A DNA stretch of 64,000 nt from Rhynchonema sp. JSB1_4 (GCA_030248065.1 JASAMV010003005.1:62001-126000); one strand, 5' to 3'; counted from the first letter of the stretch, positions 45,301 to 59,526 are shown. The notes: generated by a model not told the origin, from the sequence alone. Translations and numbers: made by a program.

Positions 45301-48300
45301 TGTATGATAGCATCTATATACTAGAGCGGAAGAAATAAATGAAATCTTTCATTTTCCACTGAAAATAGGGCGAAACCAAACCCACCTCTGTAGAAATACT
45401 CATAGTCACAGAATTCGGTTTCGTGTCTCAGCATTCGATGGCGATGCAGAAACCAAGCCAACACGATATCGGATTGTTTGATTCTCTTCGGCCGATACAC
45501 CCATTTGTGCGCCGTAAATTGTGGCATTTCAAAATTTTATTCACCTTTTCTTATTTTTCAGTGAGGAAATTTGTTGCTTCCTCCTACATTGCCGTCACAA
45601 AACCGTTCACTACAAAAACCTCAAATGGTCAGCTATTTGGCACGTTGCTCAGACCACGTCAGTCACGACAGTAACAACCAGACAGAAACAAAAGAACAAG
45701 AGAGAGAGCAGTCAAGAGGCACACAGAACTTTTCTGCCTGTATTCCCAAAAGATTTGCGCTCGTCTCGGATGGTTTGGCAGCCAGAAAGTGTAAAATTTT
45801 TGGGCATCGAAGTCGCTAATTGGTACACATTGTGTGACCCTATGTGGCTTCCGCACCCAATTTGTTATTTTCAGCTGTTGTGTGCTGCAAGCATGCAGAA
45901 CCACCCGTTCCTGGCGGTTTTTTCGCCTTTCAAGTGTTTTTGTTTCTATGGCCGTTTTTTCTGGCCGTTATTTATAAATCGATTGACTATGCAGCCATGG
46001 TGAAGTGTAATTTTTTATCTCAGAGTGCGCACTTTGTCCAATTGACTTGTGCTGTTTTTCAGCTATGCTTCCTTGGTTTCGGATCCGCAAGTGTGAGAGA
46101 TTGCGCGCGAGTTTGAGCCAATTTTAGCCTATGGCTCTCTGACAGTGACAAATTGCTGAGAGTGTCCACTCCGGGCTCCTAAAAATTTGACATATCTCAT
46201 GACCTTAATGTACAGCGTGGTACACTGGTCCAAATCTGGCTGCAGGGAAGGCAATGATTTGAGTACAACACCAATGGGACAGGCACTTAGCCATGCAAGT
46301 ACGGACGAACCAGCATGAAAATCTACAAAAATTCAAAAAGTTTCTGAAACTGGCCTTTCAATTTCCTGCGTTGTTCGTGCAGAAACCTCAATTCATTGAA
46401 ATAAAGTTGCATAATGTCAACAGGGGTTGCTTGCTGATGCTGATGACTGCTCGAGGGTTGTTGTGATGGTCCGGCCGTACTCGGTTGGTCACCAGGCGTT
46501 TGCACGACGTAGAATGTGGACATTTTGAGTGGAATAATTGAAGGAGATTTTTATTAGTTGATAATTTATGACTGTATATCCTCCTAATTGATGTACACAA
46601 CCTTGGGTGTCTGGAAAACAAGTCGTTCATACTTTCGCTAAATGATCAGCAACACCTTGGAAACAAAAAAAACGAAAAAACTACTTGCATAATGTACGGA
46701 GTTGATGCAGTGAAAGAGCAGGACGTGTTTATTATTGTCTGCAACGCATGCGCAGGCAATCCAATGAGCTTTTTACAGTACTTTTGAGAGAAACTGTGAT
46801 TTTTTCCGTTCAGACAACGTCAGTGCATGCACACCGAAAGTTTTGCCATGGAACAGCACCTGGAACACATGTAGCACAATTGTGGTGCGAAAGTATACCA
46901 AAGGTACATACAGTATAATACACCACCTGCTACTGCTGCTGAAATGCAGGTGAGTACTCAATGAGTGGTGTACTTACATATATGTAGCTGATGCAGTAAG
47001 GGCCCAAAAACTACCCAGAACGCACATTATGACGAATAACGCGGAATAAAATCGCGCGCGGAAAGCCGTATCAGAATTGACTAAAGTGAACACGACATTT
47101 ACATATATGTACGTGCACCTAATGCAACGAAGAAGCTGGGCGATGATGAAAGATATAGCCAGCTGGAGGTGACAGTGAGAGCTGATGGGGCACTAAGACG
47201 GTCCTGCATTGTATGACCATTAGAAATTTTGGGTACAGTGCAGGTGTGATACTGAATGTCGATTTTAAACGAAACTAGTGTACCAGACATAGTGCCTTTT
47301 AAAATTTGTCAAAACGTCGACAATCCTATTCATGAGATCCGCTTTGCGATGACGTTGGAGTGACATCTCTTTCATTAAAACGAAATTTTGATTTGATTTC
47401 GTCCAGGTTTCGCACAAATGACGTTCTTGGATCAAGGGCTTGACCGTAAATGGCAGCAAAAGCTCACGAGGCGCAAATGGAACGGTCCATGGGAATCATG
47501 AGGCAAAAGTCATGAAGCCATGATAACCAGAGCTTGAACAATCTCAAATTTCAACAAGTGCGAACAACGGAAGAACGCACAGAACGGTGCAAGATAAGCT
47601 ACGCTCAAAAACGGGAACAACGTCATCGGACAACATGTTTTTTATATTTCTGACAGCTGGGCGCTAACAGTCGCACGAGTGGGTGCCACAGCCACGAAGA
47701 GCACGAAGCAGTTTGTGTGCAAAACGACTGACGCGCTCATGCATAAAATGATGAGACCGGTCTTCCTTTTCTGCGCCAAAGATCGTTTTCTTTCTTTCGT
47801 CATACCTAGACGGATTCACAGATGGTTAGAAATTTGGTGCTAAAGACATGATACCTCTTCCAGGCACTATCCAACCCTAACAACCTATTGAGTTCTCACC
47901 GCAAGCGTGATGACGAGTATAATGAAAGAAAAACTCGCGCGGGCGTCATGCAGTTTTTTATTTCTTTTCGCACTCTCTATTCTTCTTCCTTATCATGTAT
48001 GTGTACTTTGCACGCGATACTATGTGGCTCTACTCTATTTTGCATAAAATAAGAACAAAATGTGCACTCTCTTTGCCATTACAATGTGTGGCAACGCCGG
48101 AACCCTAAATAGTAATCAAGCTCGCACAACATCGAAGTGTACGTTGGAGGTATTTTGCAGCTTGATATATGGCACAAGTTATGGGTTTGAACAGTTGTTG
48201 GAAAACTTTTCAAGACATCGGGTACCGTGACGCGATTAAAGGATACTTTGATGCAACATCCATTGGGCGGCACCAATTGCACCCGTTAGTTGAGTATGTT

Positions 48301-51300
48301 TAACAATAGGCGCTTACCCAGTTGATAGCAGAGCAAGCACCAGTATAACTCGACAGCTGGCATGAATCATGGAACCCTTTGCCAGCACTAAATATACCTA
48401 CGCTCTAGGGTCTGAGAGGGAGCAGTAAGCAAAATGTATTCGCAAAACTTATCAAGGAAACGCAAGGTGTTTCATGGGTTAATGCCGGGCTACACAGGGG
48501 TCACAGTGGGAAAAGGAAAAGGCAGAAGGGATACACCGCCAGTTTAGCAAGTTGGGTCTTTTATAGAGTACTGTAGCGTGGGAGAACAAAAACTGGATCC
48601 TGGTGCCTAAAATAAACTCATTGGCGTTTATGGGAACTTGGCAAGAGCATTGGGCTTTACTTCTGGCCTGCTGTCCTTGGCTCTCTTATCTTTTCTTGTC
48701 CATTGCTCACAAGCAAGTAGGCAAATACTAAACGCAAATATTATGGGACGGCAGTGCGCATAAGCATATAAGCTTCTTGGCAAGCAAAGCGCAGTTCTTT
48801 ATTGTGCACACGTACGTATGTGATTATGAGTAAAATAATGTGGTGCCAGCAGAAGCAGCTCACTTGTGCCGGCAAAAACGTGCCAAAAATTCTAAGGGTT
48901 GGAATCCCAGCACATGGTTGCCGGTCCCGGGCACTTCCGAAAAGCATGAGACTTGAACCCAACAACTTGAAACATCACAGGCAAAGACGGAACCTTTGTC
49001 GTACGTTTCTCTCTGTAGGGAGAACAATTTTACGCTCGCGTCAATAATAATAAAAACGCGCACCCATAACATGCGCAAACAAATCAAAAAGTTGTTTATC
49101 TCCCTATGTATACGTGAGTGACATAAAAACATTTTGCCTTTGCACCAGGCCGCCATGACGGCTGGCTGAGGCAACTTGCACAAATACCAATGCATGATAA
49201 CTGAATTTAAGCGCGCATCGTAGCTTACGAACGAGAAAACACGCGCTCGCACAATATAAATGTAACTTTTGCCCGCCAGAACCAAACCGACACCCGACAC
49301 CATGTGAACCTTACGGGTACAAAGCGCGACCATAGTCGCAGGTCAAGTTACACCGAGGCAATATGCCTATTGATCATGCGCGTGCAAAAATTGAATTTTA
49401 GCGCCATGCCAGATTTGGAATGTCAACGAATCAAGACGAGAGTTTATGTGCAAAGCAAAACATATATGTAGTACATGGAGGCACTCGACCGAACTTTTTA
49501 TGACGTAAACGCCTGGTTCCGTTCCAGCTTTGTGATGTAATTTACGTACATACATGTACAGCAGATTTGCACATCTGGAAACTTGCGGTGAAAATAATAA
49601 AGATGGTATAAATCGGAAGGGCTTATGTTGGCATAACAGCGATTTCTTCTTGAATAACCAGCAAGAAAGAAACATCACAAGACTAAGAAGCAGTTATAAA
49701 TACACCACTGAAGTCCACTAGAAAGAAAACGATATTCGTATATTAGCACCTGTTCTTGCCAGCTGTACAAGCGCCTGAGTAGTGATTGTGACATTGGAAA
49801 GCTGGTGTCAGCGCGGGAAAGCTGTGTTGTTCCGTCAGGCATGTGACCGCTTTTGTTTTGCATTTGAGCCACTTGGGGTACACCTCCCAGGCTGCACTTC
49901 GGCTCGGGCATTTTTCGGTTGGAAAGATAGCGCGAAGCAAGAGCGCACTCATGCGCTTAGCGCACCTTTCAAAATATTGGGTGCCATGTCATCATTGTAT
50001 CCAGTATCGCTAGATTTTTAAGCGGTACCCGGCTAAAAACATCATTTATCGCAACCGGTTCAGCTGCACAACGTGGGCCCCAGGGACCTGACCACCGTCC
50101 CGACCTTTGCTCTTTGGCACACGCAAATTGGCAGCCCGAAAGTAGAGACGGACAGACGAAGTTCTCAAACGCGAAGCGAAAATTAACGCGATTTCCGCCA
50201 CAGCTTCATGCCTTTGGTACTTTCTCGCGATAAATCTTTGCTGCACACGGAGTTAAATAAGGAAAGGAAAGAGCAGCTTTTGTCAGCATCAAGCTATGTA
50301 ATACCTGTAGCATATCTACATAACTTTGTGAAAAGACTGCATTCTTGGCAAAACCACGCCAAAACACTCCGTTGCTGACATCAGGTACATCGGTGTACTA
50401 CAATTTCAGGCACCTACATACACCCTTTCACATCGCTTTTTCACGATCACCATAGCGTACCAAATAAACGTAATAAAATCATGATGGGGAGAAGCAACAT
50501 GTAAATTTAGTAACCAAATCAGATCTCCATATGGTGCTCGAAAATCAGAAGCCAGAACCAAGCTCAGAACCTGTTACTTTGAGCTCATTAGCACGCTGCT
50601 CATGGTGCTGAAAAAAAACTCGGGTAAAAACTTTCGACGGTTTTCACAATTTTTGTTGGTTGTTGGGTTGTGCCAAAACGACAACGGACTGCGCGGAAAG
50701 AAAACCGATACCCAATAACGCATTCAAGTCTATATTTTTAAAATCTAATAACAGCGCGAAAAAAAACTGCCGAAAATGCTGTCTCTGCATGTATACTGTA
50801 CGTGCAATGGTACTGACTCTTGCTGTAAAGAAGCCAAAGAGAGAACACAAGCCGCCTTATTTTAGTTAAAGTTCCAGTTGGATTTTGGATCGGGCGCAAG
50901 TTTCCTTTAATATCCGTCTGCAAATGTTCATTTGCCTACACAAATACTCACAACTAAAGGATTATATGGACCGAAAGGAGGCTCATTCAAAAAATTAGGC
51001 ATGCATCGGCCACCATGTCTCAGTACGCGAGGACACTCAAAACTCGACTTGCATGTACCACATCCATCCAATATAGAAAAACTCCAGCAACTTTTATCTC
51101 GCATCGCAAGCAAGCGCGTCGAAAAATGAACGTCGATATAAAAAGTGGTCGCTCGCGCGCGAACAGGGGACCGCCGCTTATGATTACGGGTTTATCCATT
51201 CGGAAATAGTGCCCCCCCCTGTACATGTAGCTCTATCCAGCCATTTGGGGGTTCTTTTCAGCTGAACCGCACACACAAGTTTTTCTTGAACAGAGGAAAT

Positions 51301-54300
51301 TTTCAACAAAGTACAGTTGCGAAGCGAGTTTTCTCACCAAAACGAACGTCTTTCAACAACGAGCGGTTTTTATAAATGGTCTGAACTCAGTATCGCAACT
51401 TATAGACAAATGATACCCCAGGCAATATTTTGAATGGTCCACGGAGAATAAAGTTACATAAATGATGAGAGGCTGAAAGTTGTGAAAGGTGTCTCGTGAT
51501 TAGAATTTCCTGTTAAACCCAGCAGGGGGATTTCCAAGCGTTGAACGTTTTTGAAGTGATCCCTTGCGACGTTGTACATACAATACTTCTGTGACAGTGA
51601 CCGTCGTTGGTAAAAGTTTTCAGAGCAGGGCTTCACGGAGTTTTGAAGCAGACTGATAAACTGATAAAGCCTTGAATTCTCACAACCTACCATATTGAGC
51701 AAAAAGCACAGTCTATACCATCACCCAGCAGAGCCTCTCCAGGAAATCTTGGATAAGAAATTATTCATTTCGTGATTAATTCAATTTACAAGCAACCGCG
51801 GCGAGCAAGACGAGAGATGTGGAAACAAAGCTGGAAACGGAGAGAATGTATACATACTGTGCATCAGATATTCAATACTCTATGTGGATCGGGACGGGGG
51901 AGGGGGTGGATGCACAGAACGAAACTAATAAAAAATGCGTGTGCACGGATATATGTACAGTATAGGACCGCAGACCGGAAAAGAACCGCGCACAAGCTCA
52001 ATGTAAAACGGGCAACAGGGGTGCGAGGTACATCAAACGATCAAAGTACCCATTATAATTGTCATCCACGCAGGTGTTGCAATGTGCAGCCGTGCTTCTG
52101 AAAACAAGTGAAACTGCGGAGAGAGAGAACAATCAGAAAATACAACGGAGCGCATCCAAATAACTGTAATCAAACGTGTCTCGGTTCATGGCAAGGCACA
52201 TGTGCGCATTTGTTCATAACCAAAGCAAGATGCACCGACCGCCTTTGCGGCTTAAAGTCACACGGCTACGTTCGAATAGCTTTAGCTAAGACGACCGGAG
52301 GACAGCAAGTGAGCGCTGTTTGACGAAAAGTGGCTGCTTGAAAACACGGCCGCACACGATTTTGCGTCACGTCACTCTTTGACTTGCGGTTGGCAAGACA
52401 CGAGTGCTATTTGTTGCAAAAACGCGTGTCGCAAATATTGAAACACGGAAGGTGCGAGTTTTGACAACAAAACGAATGTAGGTAGTGCATGTACATGTAC
52501 ATATCTGGTCGTCTTTTGTGTGCGGTGAGTGTCACGGAGCCTGGAACCCTCGTTCTATTGTTACGGCTTCAACAACCGTATTTGTTGCTGTTTCATATTT
52601 GTGGTTTCTGTGCACATGAGGTTTTATTGGCACTGTTGGCACCAGACAGAACCACGGTAGATAAACAGGACCCTGGATATGCGAAACTCAAAATGCCGAA
52701 ATGAATCATGCAATTCTTTCTCACTTTCATGATGCTACACACTGTATGTGCTGCGCAGTTTGGCTATATTTACTACATTTATGTAGGTACTGTTCGTCTA
52801 TTTGGCCATACACTGACACGTTCATGCGCCCTCAACAAAGACCATGAGCTCCATACCAATGAATCGGTATTGTGTGATTTTACAATTTCACGCTTTGCTG
52901 CATTCGACGATTGGCTTTGATCCAATACGGGATGCCTAAATCAAGCACGTGCCACCCAGTAGATTAACGGGATTAACGGTCTCTATGGCGCCACCAGCCA
53001 TGAATGGATTGGGCTCCATGCGCCAGTGATAAATATGCGTCTCGAAACTGATAATTTTATTGACAGAAGTCATTGCTTTAACCAGGGGGTTGTGTTTTGT
53101 CATGTTATCGTCCATAACAAGTCGATGAGCAAAGCATTCCCATCCCAATACAACCCAAAAACTGACACAAAGTCCGTGGCTTTACATATGTATAGGTATA
53201 CATAATGTAGCTTTGATCACATGACCGCATCTATGAAAGGGGTGCAATCGTAAGGAACTACTGTACCACTGTTTGATTCCATGGAGTTCGACAGCAGCAA
53301 CCATTGCCCGAATGTTCTGTGCAATATTTATGTGATTAGGTACAGGTACACAAGTAACAAAATCTGCGAATTTCCCGTGAATTTGTTTCCCTGAACAGCA
53401 AGTTGCGTACAATAACGATCTTGCGACTCGCAACAATTTCGAACGGAAACACGATTTGGGTCGGAGCCAGATTATCATATCAAGGTAATATTTGAGTGGC
53501 TGCATGTAGAACGCTTAGACTTGCAGGGCCTGAACGAGAAAAAGCCGATGCATGAGAATAAATTCCCTTTTCCCAAATGTTCAACTCCCCGTTGAATTTA
53601 ATCGTGTGGTTCCGGGGTCGACAAATGTTATAAAAGGCGACGGACGCTGCTTTCTTTGCACGCGTGTTCGCCAACTGACATGAATTACCCAGTGATATGA
53701 ATGCAATGCCGCATCATTTCACTCAAAACCCGTCTCGTTGTTTTAGCCCAATAATCTTCATATGCCCAAACACGAATGTAACACGGCAAGCGTTTGTTGC
53801 TTTACCCACATTGGTGCCCAACGCATTGGGTGGTGAGACCACGACGAAGGGACAACAACTTCAGTCCAATGCCCTTACTCTTAATTACAAAAGCAGGCGA
53901 CACATCGGTGTCAAGTCGCACACAGCGGCGGAAACAGTGGCTGATGCAAAACTCTTTCGAAAACTTCCCTTTTTCATGCTGGAAAATTTCCCTCCATGGA
54001 GCTCTTCATCACAACAAGCGATGTCAAATTCGAAAACTAAAGTGACGTTTACAGTACCTACTCGAACTCAGGTAGTATTTTTCAACTTTTTTAGTTATTT
54101 TATGGCACGTGCGGCAAGGCGACTGTTTATTTTACTTTTCTTTAAGCCAAAACGCTTTTGGCCCATGTCCAGGCGGTGCCTGCACTGTGCTATTACTTGT
54201 TGCTTATGTTTGGGCAGAAAACCAAGAAAACCAGCGGCAGAATGTTGCAACTACAAACCACAAGACCAACAAAACAATGGCTTCTTCCACGTTTCCCGAA

Positions 54301-55180
54301 GGAGCTGTTAAACAAAAATGGTTGTGTACTCCAGTATTACAAGTGATATCCTGCCCATTCTGTGAAACGATCGCACCACCCCGATAAGCCCACATGCGCA
54401 CAATGATTTTCACAAACCCTGCCCTCTTAAAAAAGTGGGTATGCTTTTCAAAACCCCGTGTCTCATGAGATTTTATGCTTGACTTAAAGTTTCACTAGTC
54501 AGAGATCTATCCAATCGGACAGTCTCTACGAGCATGTTGGTGGCGCGCGAAAAAGAACCATCGACTTAATTTGTTTTCAAGCCGACAGTGCTTGGCTGCC
54601 AACGCGAACAAGCGGGAATTTCGATGCCAAATGAAAAGCGTTTTCTTTGGTTCAAGACATGCTGCGTTTGACATTCTTCCGAACCCGATATTCGTCATGT
54701 GAAAGCAGTTGTGTTTGATCTTCAATGTGTTCTGTTGTCTTTTCCTGAAACTCAGGGAATCATTAATTTGCGAGTCAATCTTGTGTATCTGACACCAAAT
54801 TTATCTTCATGCGACACACCACGCTGTTTTTTGTTGCGAAAATGTGTCGCCAACTATGAAATCGGCGAGCCCATTTTTCAAGTTCTGCGACACCAAATGA
54901 AGTCAAATAAAATCGTCGAACACGCTGAAGATTTACTTTCAAACACCAAATGTTTCTTTAGTGCGATGTACCTATGAGAAGAAAATTTTTAAAGCCACCA
55001 CCGCAGGCACATTTCTTAAAAAAAAACACGGATGCTCGTTTCCTTCATGAGACCATCAGCAGTTGAAACCAGCGCGGCCATTCAAGAGTGGTGCCACACT
55101 TGTATTGGTTCCAGCGCCTGAATTTCTTTTATGATCAGGTAGGACGGACTTTATAAGCGAGCCTTCTGAGAACGGTGAAC
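39400..55180. other. Gene-poor region of about 15.8 kb
   Basis: Both strands were read for family motifs, splice-linked exons, tRNAs and inverted repeats. Apart from the doubtful small ORF at 46323-46523, nothing is supported. ORFs up to 204 codons (53697-54311 plus) show no motif and overlap open frames in other phases. Short runs of acatacatgtac-like sequence are scattered through it. It may be intergenic, or hold long introns or distal regulatory DNA of the flanking genes. Confidence 0.45.
46323..46523 (-). CDS. Candidate 66-aa small protein
   Basis: A single-exon ORF starts MSTFYVVQTPGDQPSTAG. It has a Ser/Gln/His-rich middle (QQPSSSHQHQQ), then an amphipathic, charged segment (YFNELRFLHEQRRKLKGQFQ) that could form a helix or coiled coil, and ends with TAG. 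Domain-like partitioning makes it more convincing than other ORFs in this region. No family is recognised; it could also be an exon of a larger gene. Confidence 0.35.
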   Translation of the reverse strand: MSTFYVVQTPGDQPSTAGPSQQPSSSHQHQQATPVDIMQLYFNELRFLHEQRRKLKGQFQKLFEFL

Positions 55181-55319
55181 TGTTATGGTTTTGTGTAACG
55201 TCTTGTTGCACTTCAATCACCCTTTCCCAATCATTCTGAGCAATTTGGCTAACATTACAGAGAATTTGCCAAGGAAATTATATTACAGCGGCAACCCAAA
55301 GAAAATCTCGACAAACAGA

Positions 55320-57622
55320 ATGTTGGGACCACGTCTCAAACGGTCGGTCACGGTGTGCCGTCGTTTCCTAGTGTTAGTCTGTGAAACATTACGACGCTGT
55401 ACACCCCTGTTGTGTCTGTTTGGCTATCTCATTGTTGGCGCGGCACTGTTTGTACTGTTGGAACGTCAGAAGGCGAAATCGACCCGACGATTAAGTGCGG
55501 AAAAGTTCGTTGGTGGGACTGGCTAGCTTTATGGAGCGTTGGATGTTTTCGATTGCTGCGGAGTGGAACCGCCTTCGTTATGCATGTTCTAACGTCCGTT
55601 GGCAGCATTGATGCATCAGCGAGAAGTCGATAGACCTTTCAGAAAGTTTAAAAATCGAGTTGTTTTTTGAAAATCCGAACTTTTTCAATCATTTTCAGCT
55701 TCGATCAAATCATCAGCGCAAAATCGCTGGAAATCGCCGATTTCGCCGCAGAAAGCTGGAATGAAACAGACTACAAGGAGCAAATCGAAAAGCGAATCCG
55801 AGGCATGACCAATCATCTGGGTCTGAAACCGAAAGACATCGCAGAGTGGAACTTCTTTGGGTCATTGTTCTATTGTGGCACGTTGATAACCACCATTGGA
55901 TATGGAAACATCGTGCCTTTGACCACGATGGGAAAGATTTGCAGGTGTTGCACCATTGTTGAGTGGATTGTATACATTTTTGTAACTCACTGAAAACAAA
56001 CTTTAGGAAACTTTAATCTTTGTAACTTTTCCAGCATTCTCTATGCCATCGCTGGCATCCCACTGATGCTCTATGTGCTGGCTGACATTGGTCACATGAT
56101 GTGTTATGTGATTTGGCGATGTTACACTCAGATATGCCTATTTGTTTGGTTACGGTTAGTTTGAAAATTTTACACTAAGTGAACGATGTGTAATTCAAAC
56201 CGTAATTTTTTAAATTCAGTATCCGTTCGCAAGCCTACAAATCAGGCGACAATTTCGGTGAATTCCCATTCTCTCTTGCTCTGGCAATCACAGCCGCATG
56301 GACACTATTCTGTTCGTGGCTGTTCACTTTGTGGGAGGATTGGTCAATGTTCGACGCTTCTTACTTCTTCTTCCAGAGTCTCACCACAATTGGTTTCGGT
56401 TCGTGGTGCATTTGCAAAAACATTTTTTCACAAAAGTTGTTGGATGTATGTATACTGCGCTTACAATTAGATTTGTTTTGCATAGTAGCACGGCACCACC
56501 CCAATTATACATTATTCACTTTGACCCTCACCTTGTCAATTCAGGCGACATCACCCCGGCCGAGATCCGAAGTGCGAACGCTAGTTTCCTTCTGATCGTA
56601 ATCGGCCTATCGTTGGTGTCAATGTGTTGGAATTTGATGCAAGCAAAACTCGAAAATTTATCCGACGAATTATCGCAGAAAATCCACGAGACCCTGATCG
56701 ATCAAGAGGCTGAGGATACTGACCGTCTTGATTCTGCAAGGCAAATGCTAGCCCCCGAACGGAAGAACAACACCGGCCAACTGGCTACAGTAACTCAGAA
56801 TAGGGATCATACCGTAACTCAGCCGTACGGTCAGTACAGACCCAAGTTGAGTCTCATATCAGCCACCAAACCCAGTCATGTCGAAGTTCAACGTCAAATC
56901 GCTCGACTTGCTTCCAAACGGGGACACCCGTTGTGGGGCAGGTTGCTGACGGAGTCTAAGATGAATGCACTCACAAAAGAGTGGCTGGCAAAAGCGAATC
57001 AGCGGCATGCCACAACACAGACTGTCAATCTGATGGTATGTATGAGTATTGGAAGTTTGGGCTGGGGGTTTGCAAATTGGACGTTTGCCTGCCAATTGGA
57101 CGTTCGGAGTTACTGTATGTACTTGCACGCGCTCGTGTGTCACAGACCAGGTCATCGTCAGTGCGAATGCACCAAAAAATGAGTTGGAAAGCCGCGAGCT
57201 CAAACTGTGCATCGTGTTTCTGGTTGCTTGTTTCGACCTTTCTTCACAGTTTGGCGGTGCACCAGGTCACACCAGGCCAACGCACCGGACGGTCACAAGA
57301 CCCCAAAAAAACGTCACAGCTTGTGCACAAAATTGCCAGTCATCATAAAGACTAGATTGCTTGTTGTTTTCAGTTCGATTCGTCATGCCAAACCGACCTC
57401 ATCCACATTTCACGCCCACAACAAACGGTGGTGTCAGGTCTGGGCACTATCCCATACGTGCTGTATAACACCGATGAAAGGTTGCCCTACAAGGAGACCA
57501 TCAAGCGCGTGAAACATCAGCCGCACACCGACACGTGCAGGGAGAATCTGTCGCAACTGAAGACGATACTGTCGGAATGTCACGACATTGTGGGAAACAA
57601 GGACAGTAAAGACAAACAGTGA
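55320..57622 (+). CDS. K2P (TWK-type) two-pore-domain potassium channel, 6 exons
   Basis: Exons 55320-55504, 55699-55944, 56035-56154, 56220-56398, 56545-57035 and 57374-57622. All are GT-AG with closing phases; the product is 489 aa. Helix M1 is LLCLFGYLIVGAALFVLLE. Pore 1 is FFGSLFYCGTLITTIGYGN, with the K+ filter TIGYG. M2 (ILYAIAGIPLMLYVLADIG) has the family GIPL motif. Pore 2 (FFFQSLTTIGFGD) carries the second filter TIGFGD, and M4 is FLLIVIGLSLVSMCWNLM. A long cytosolic C-terminus follows. Such channels carry background K+ leak current and set resting potential; nematodes have large TWK families. The first exon contains several in-frame ATGs; the one at 55320 (MLGPRLKRS) gives a usual short N-terminus, with 55185 as alternative. 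Confidence 0.92.
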
Positions 57623-58861
57623 TTCTGTTCTGCTGGTATTGTGTGAAACATCATTGTTTGTCCCAAACCATCAATATTGATCGTGTCATAGGAAAAGCAA
57701 CACTGTAACGTAGTGGAGTAACATGTTTAGAGTCAGAACTTGTATCGTCATTTTGTTTCTCGTCGTTGACGAACACAAGCAAAAACTAAAAGTCCTAGGT
57801 GCAGGGGGTCTGATCTTAGTTTTGGCGATTTTGCAACAAAAGGTGGGAGGTGCAGCACGATCAGCAAAACGATCTAGCTTGCCCACTCTGCTGTGAAAAA
57901 CAACGGGTGTTCGTGAATGCAAGTGCAGCAAGATTAGCATAAAACAACAACAAAATGGCAACTTCATTAATGTTGTTGTAAGACCTGTAAGTGGTCGTCT
58001 GCGTCGTACTTTCCCCCTCCGAGTTTCAGAAGTATCAGACCATCGACCGCAACATATCCAACAGATAAATTTCTGGTGACTGTTTTTGATCGAAAGCACT
58101 ATGATGTTTCAATATATACAAGTCGCAGTTCTTGTTCTTGCAGTCGATGACATGAATGGTAAGTGTCTGATGAGACAGAAAGATCAGACTAACATGTGCT
58201 GTATTTCTAACAGCGAAGATTGACGGGCGATACTGATTTTGGCATACTGTATTACAGGGAGCTCATTTCAGCCCAAATGCACCAGTCCTGGTCAGCACAT
58301 TTCAAAACGTGCGACACGAGTAGTGCTGGAACGAACGCAATGGTGAAAATGTACCTGCAAACGTACCATTTAGACACTTGTTTCACTCACTATTGCGGAT
58401 ATGGTCAGCCGGTGTATGATCACACAAAGGGATGGGTTAGACTGATTGGATGAACTTCCATTGAATGGGTCGTGTGTACGCTTTATCGATCACATTAGCA
58501 GGAGCTGAAAAATGCATGTCGGTAGGAAAGACCGTCCCAGAATTCAAATTGCTTGGTAGCTCCCTTGATTCCGAAAAATGAAACTTCTTCGAGCTTAATT
58601 GAGACTGTCTTCAAGAACATTGCAGCAAACAGACAACGTGTTTGACGGGTCACAAGCATCGTTCAACCAGCACAACGCGTTCGAAAGAGGCAAATTGGAC
58701 ACATTTCACAATGTCGCATTTTACGGATGTCGTTTTTTGCTGGTGATGCCGCACAGCCAGACAACTATTAACTTGTCAAGATGTCTTTGATTGGATAATT
58801 AACCAAGCTCCATAAAAGTAAGATGAGAAGCATTTTTCGATTTTCCCAACACCAAATACCT

Positions 58862-59526
58862 ACACACATCTACAACTGGATCGGCCAGTCAAGCTGCATT
58901 CGTTATCCTTGTTTTGTAGCTGTGCTTCGCCGCGGCTTCCATGACAAATCACGATTTTTCCAATATCTGGATCTTAAAGCGCCACAGCTCATTTAACAAA
59001 AACCACAAAGGATCGACGAATAATCGTCATCAATCAGACAATTAAAGTTTGCAATCTGCTGCGGCAGATTCCGTTTCCGTAAAATCGACATACCAAGATC
59101 AATTTTGAACTGCCAGAAGACCACCGAATAACGGCCATGGTGTTGGACCTGTATGACGAACGCAACGTAGACAGCTCGAATTGGTGTCTTGATTGGGTAC
59201 GGCATGAATTGAGTATGATTATGGTTCTTTGAGACAACTTCGTACCTAATGTACATGATTGCAGGTGATGTTAACAGACGCGGTCGCACGGGACTGTTGG
59301 ATCGCAGAATACTCGAGCGCCTGGGCATTGCCGCAGCCTCAATATTACTACTGGCTGAAACCAATGTGCGCTTTTCAGCTTCTTCCAAGCAAACTTGGAT
59401 TAAGAAATCGAACGTTTTTCAGAAAGGGTCAGATGGCGAAAGACCTGCGTTTGTATGGTGCCAATTACGATTCATGTGTGCAAAAACTGCGATCTCATTC
59501 TGCCAGATGGCGGGCATATTAGTTTG
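58862..59526 (+). pseudogene. Unrecognised coding remnant with frameshift and stop
   Basis: A coding-like frame runs from about 58862 (RGFHDKSRFFQYLDLKAPQ). It shifts by one base near 58988 (HLTKTTKDRRIIVINQTIK, then VCNLLRQIPFP), meets TAA at 59080-59082, and continues in the same frame (INFELPEDHRITAMVLDLYD, SSNWCLDWVRHELSM). A possible 41-bp intron (59224-59264) leads to DCWIAEYSSAW, YYYWLKPMCAFQLLP and DLRLYGANYDSCVQKLR, ending at TAG near 59522. Regular hydrophobic and aromatic spacing suggests a former globular protein. I do not recognise the family. If real introns explain the breaks it could be functional. Confidence 0.35.

Noticed and set aside
53697..54311. 204-codon plus-strand ORF
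   Set aside because: No recognisable domain; two other frames are also open over the same stretch; rich in Cys/Arg/Phe as expected for non-coding translation.
54699..54977. ORF starting MKAVVFDLQCVL, resembling the HAD hydrolase start motif
   Set aside because: The second catalytic Asp (DxD) is absent and no later HAD motif follows; likely coincidence.
58101..58453. Signal-peptide exon (58101-58158) joined to a Cys-containing exon (58256-58450)
   Set aside because: The splice phases do not match: the joinable frame stops within a few codons, and the Cys-rich frame needs a donor phase that is not present.
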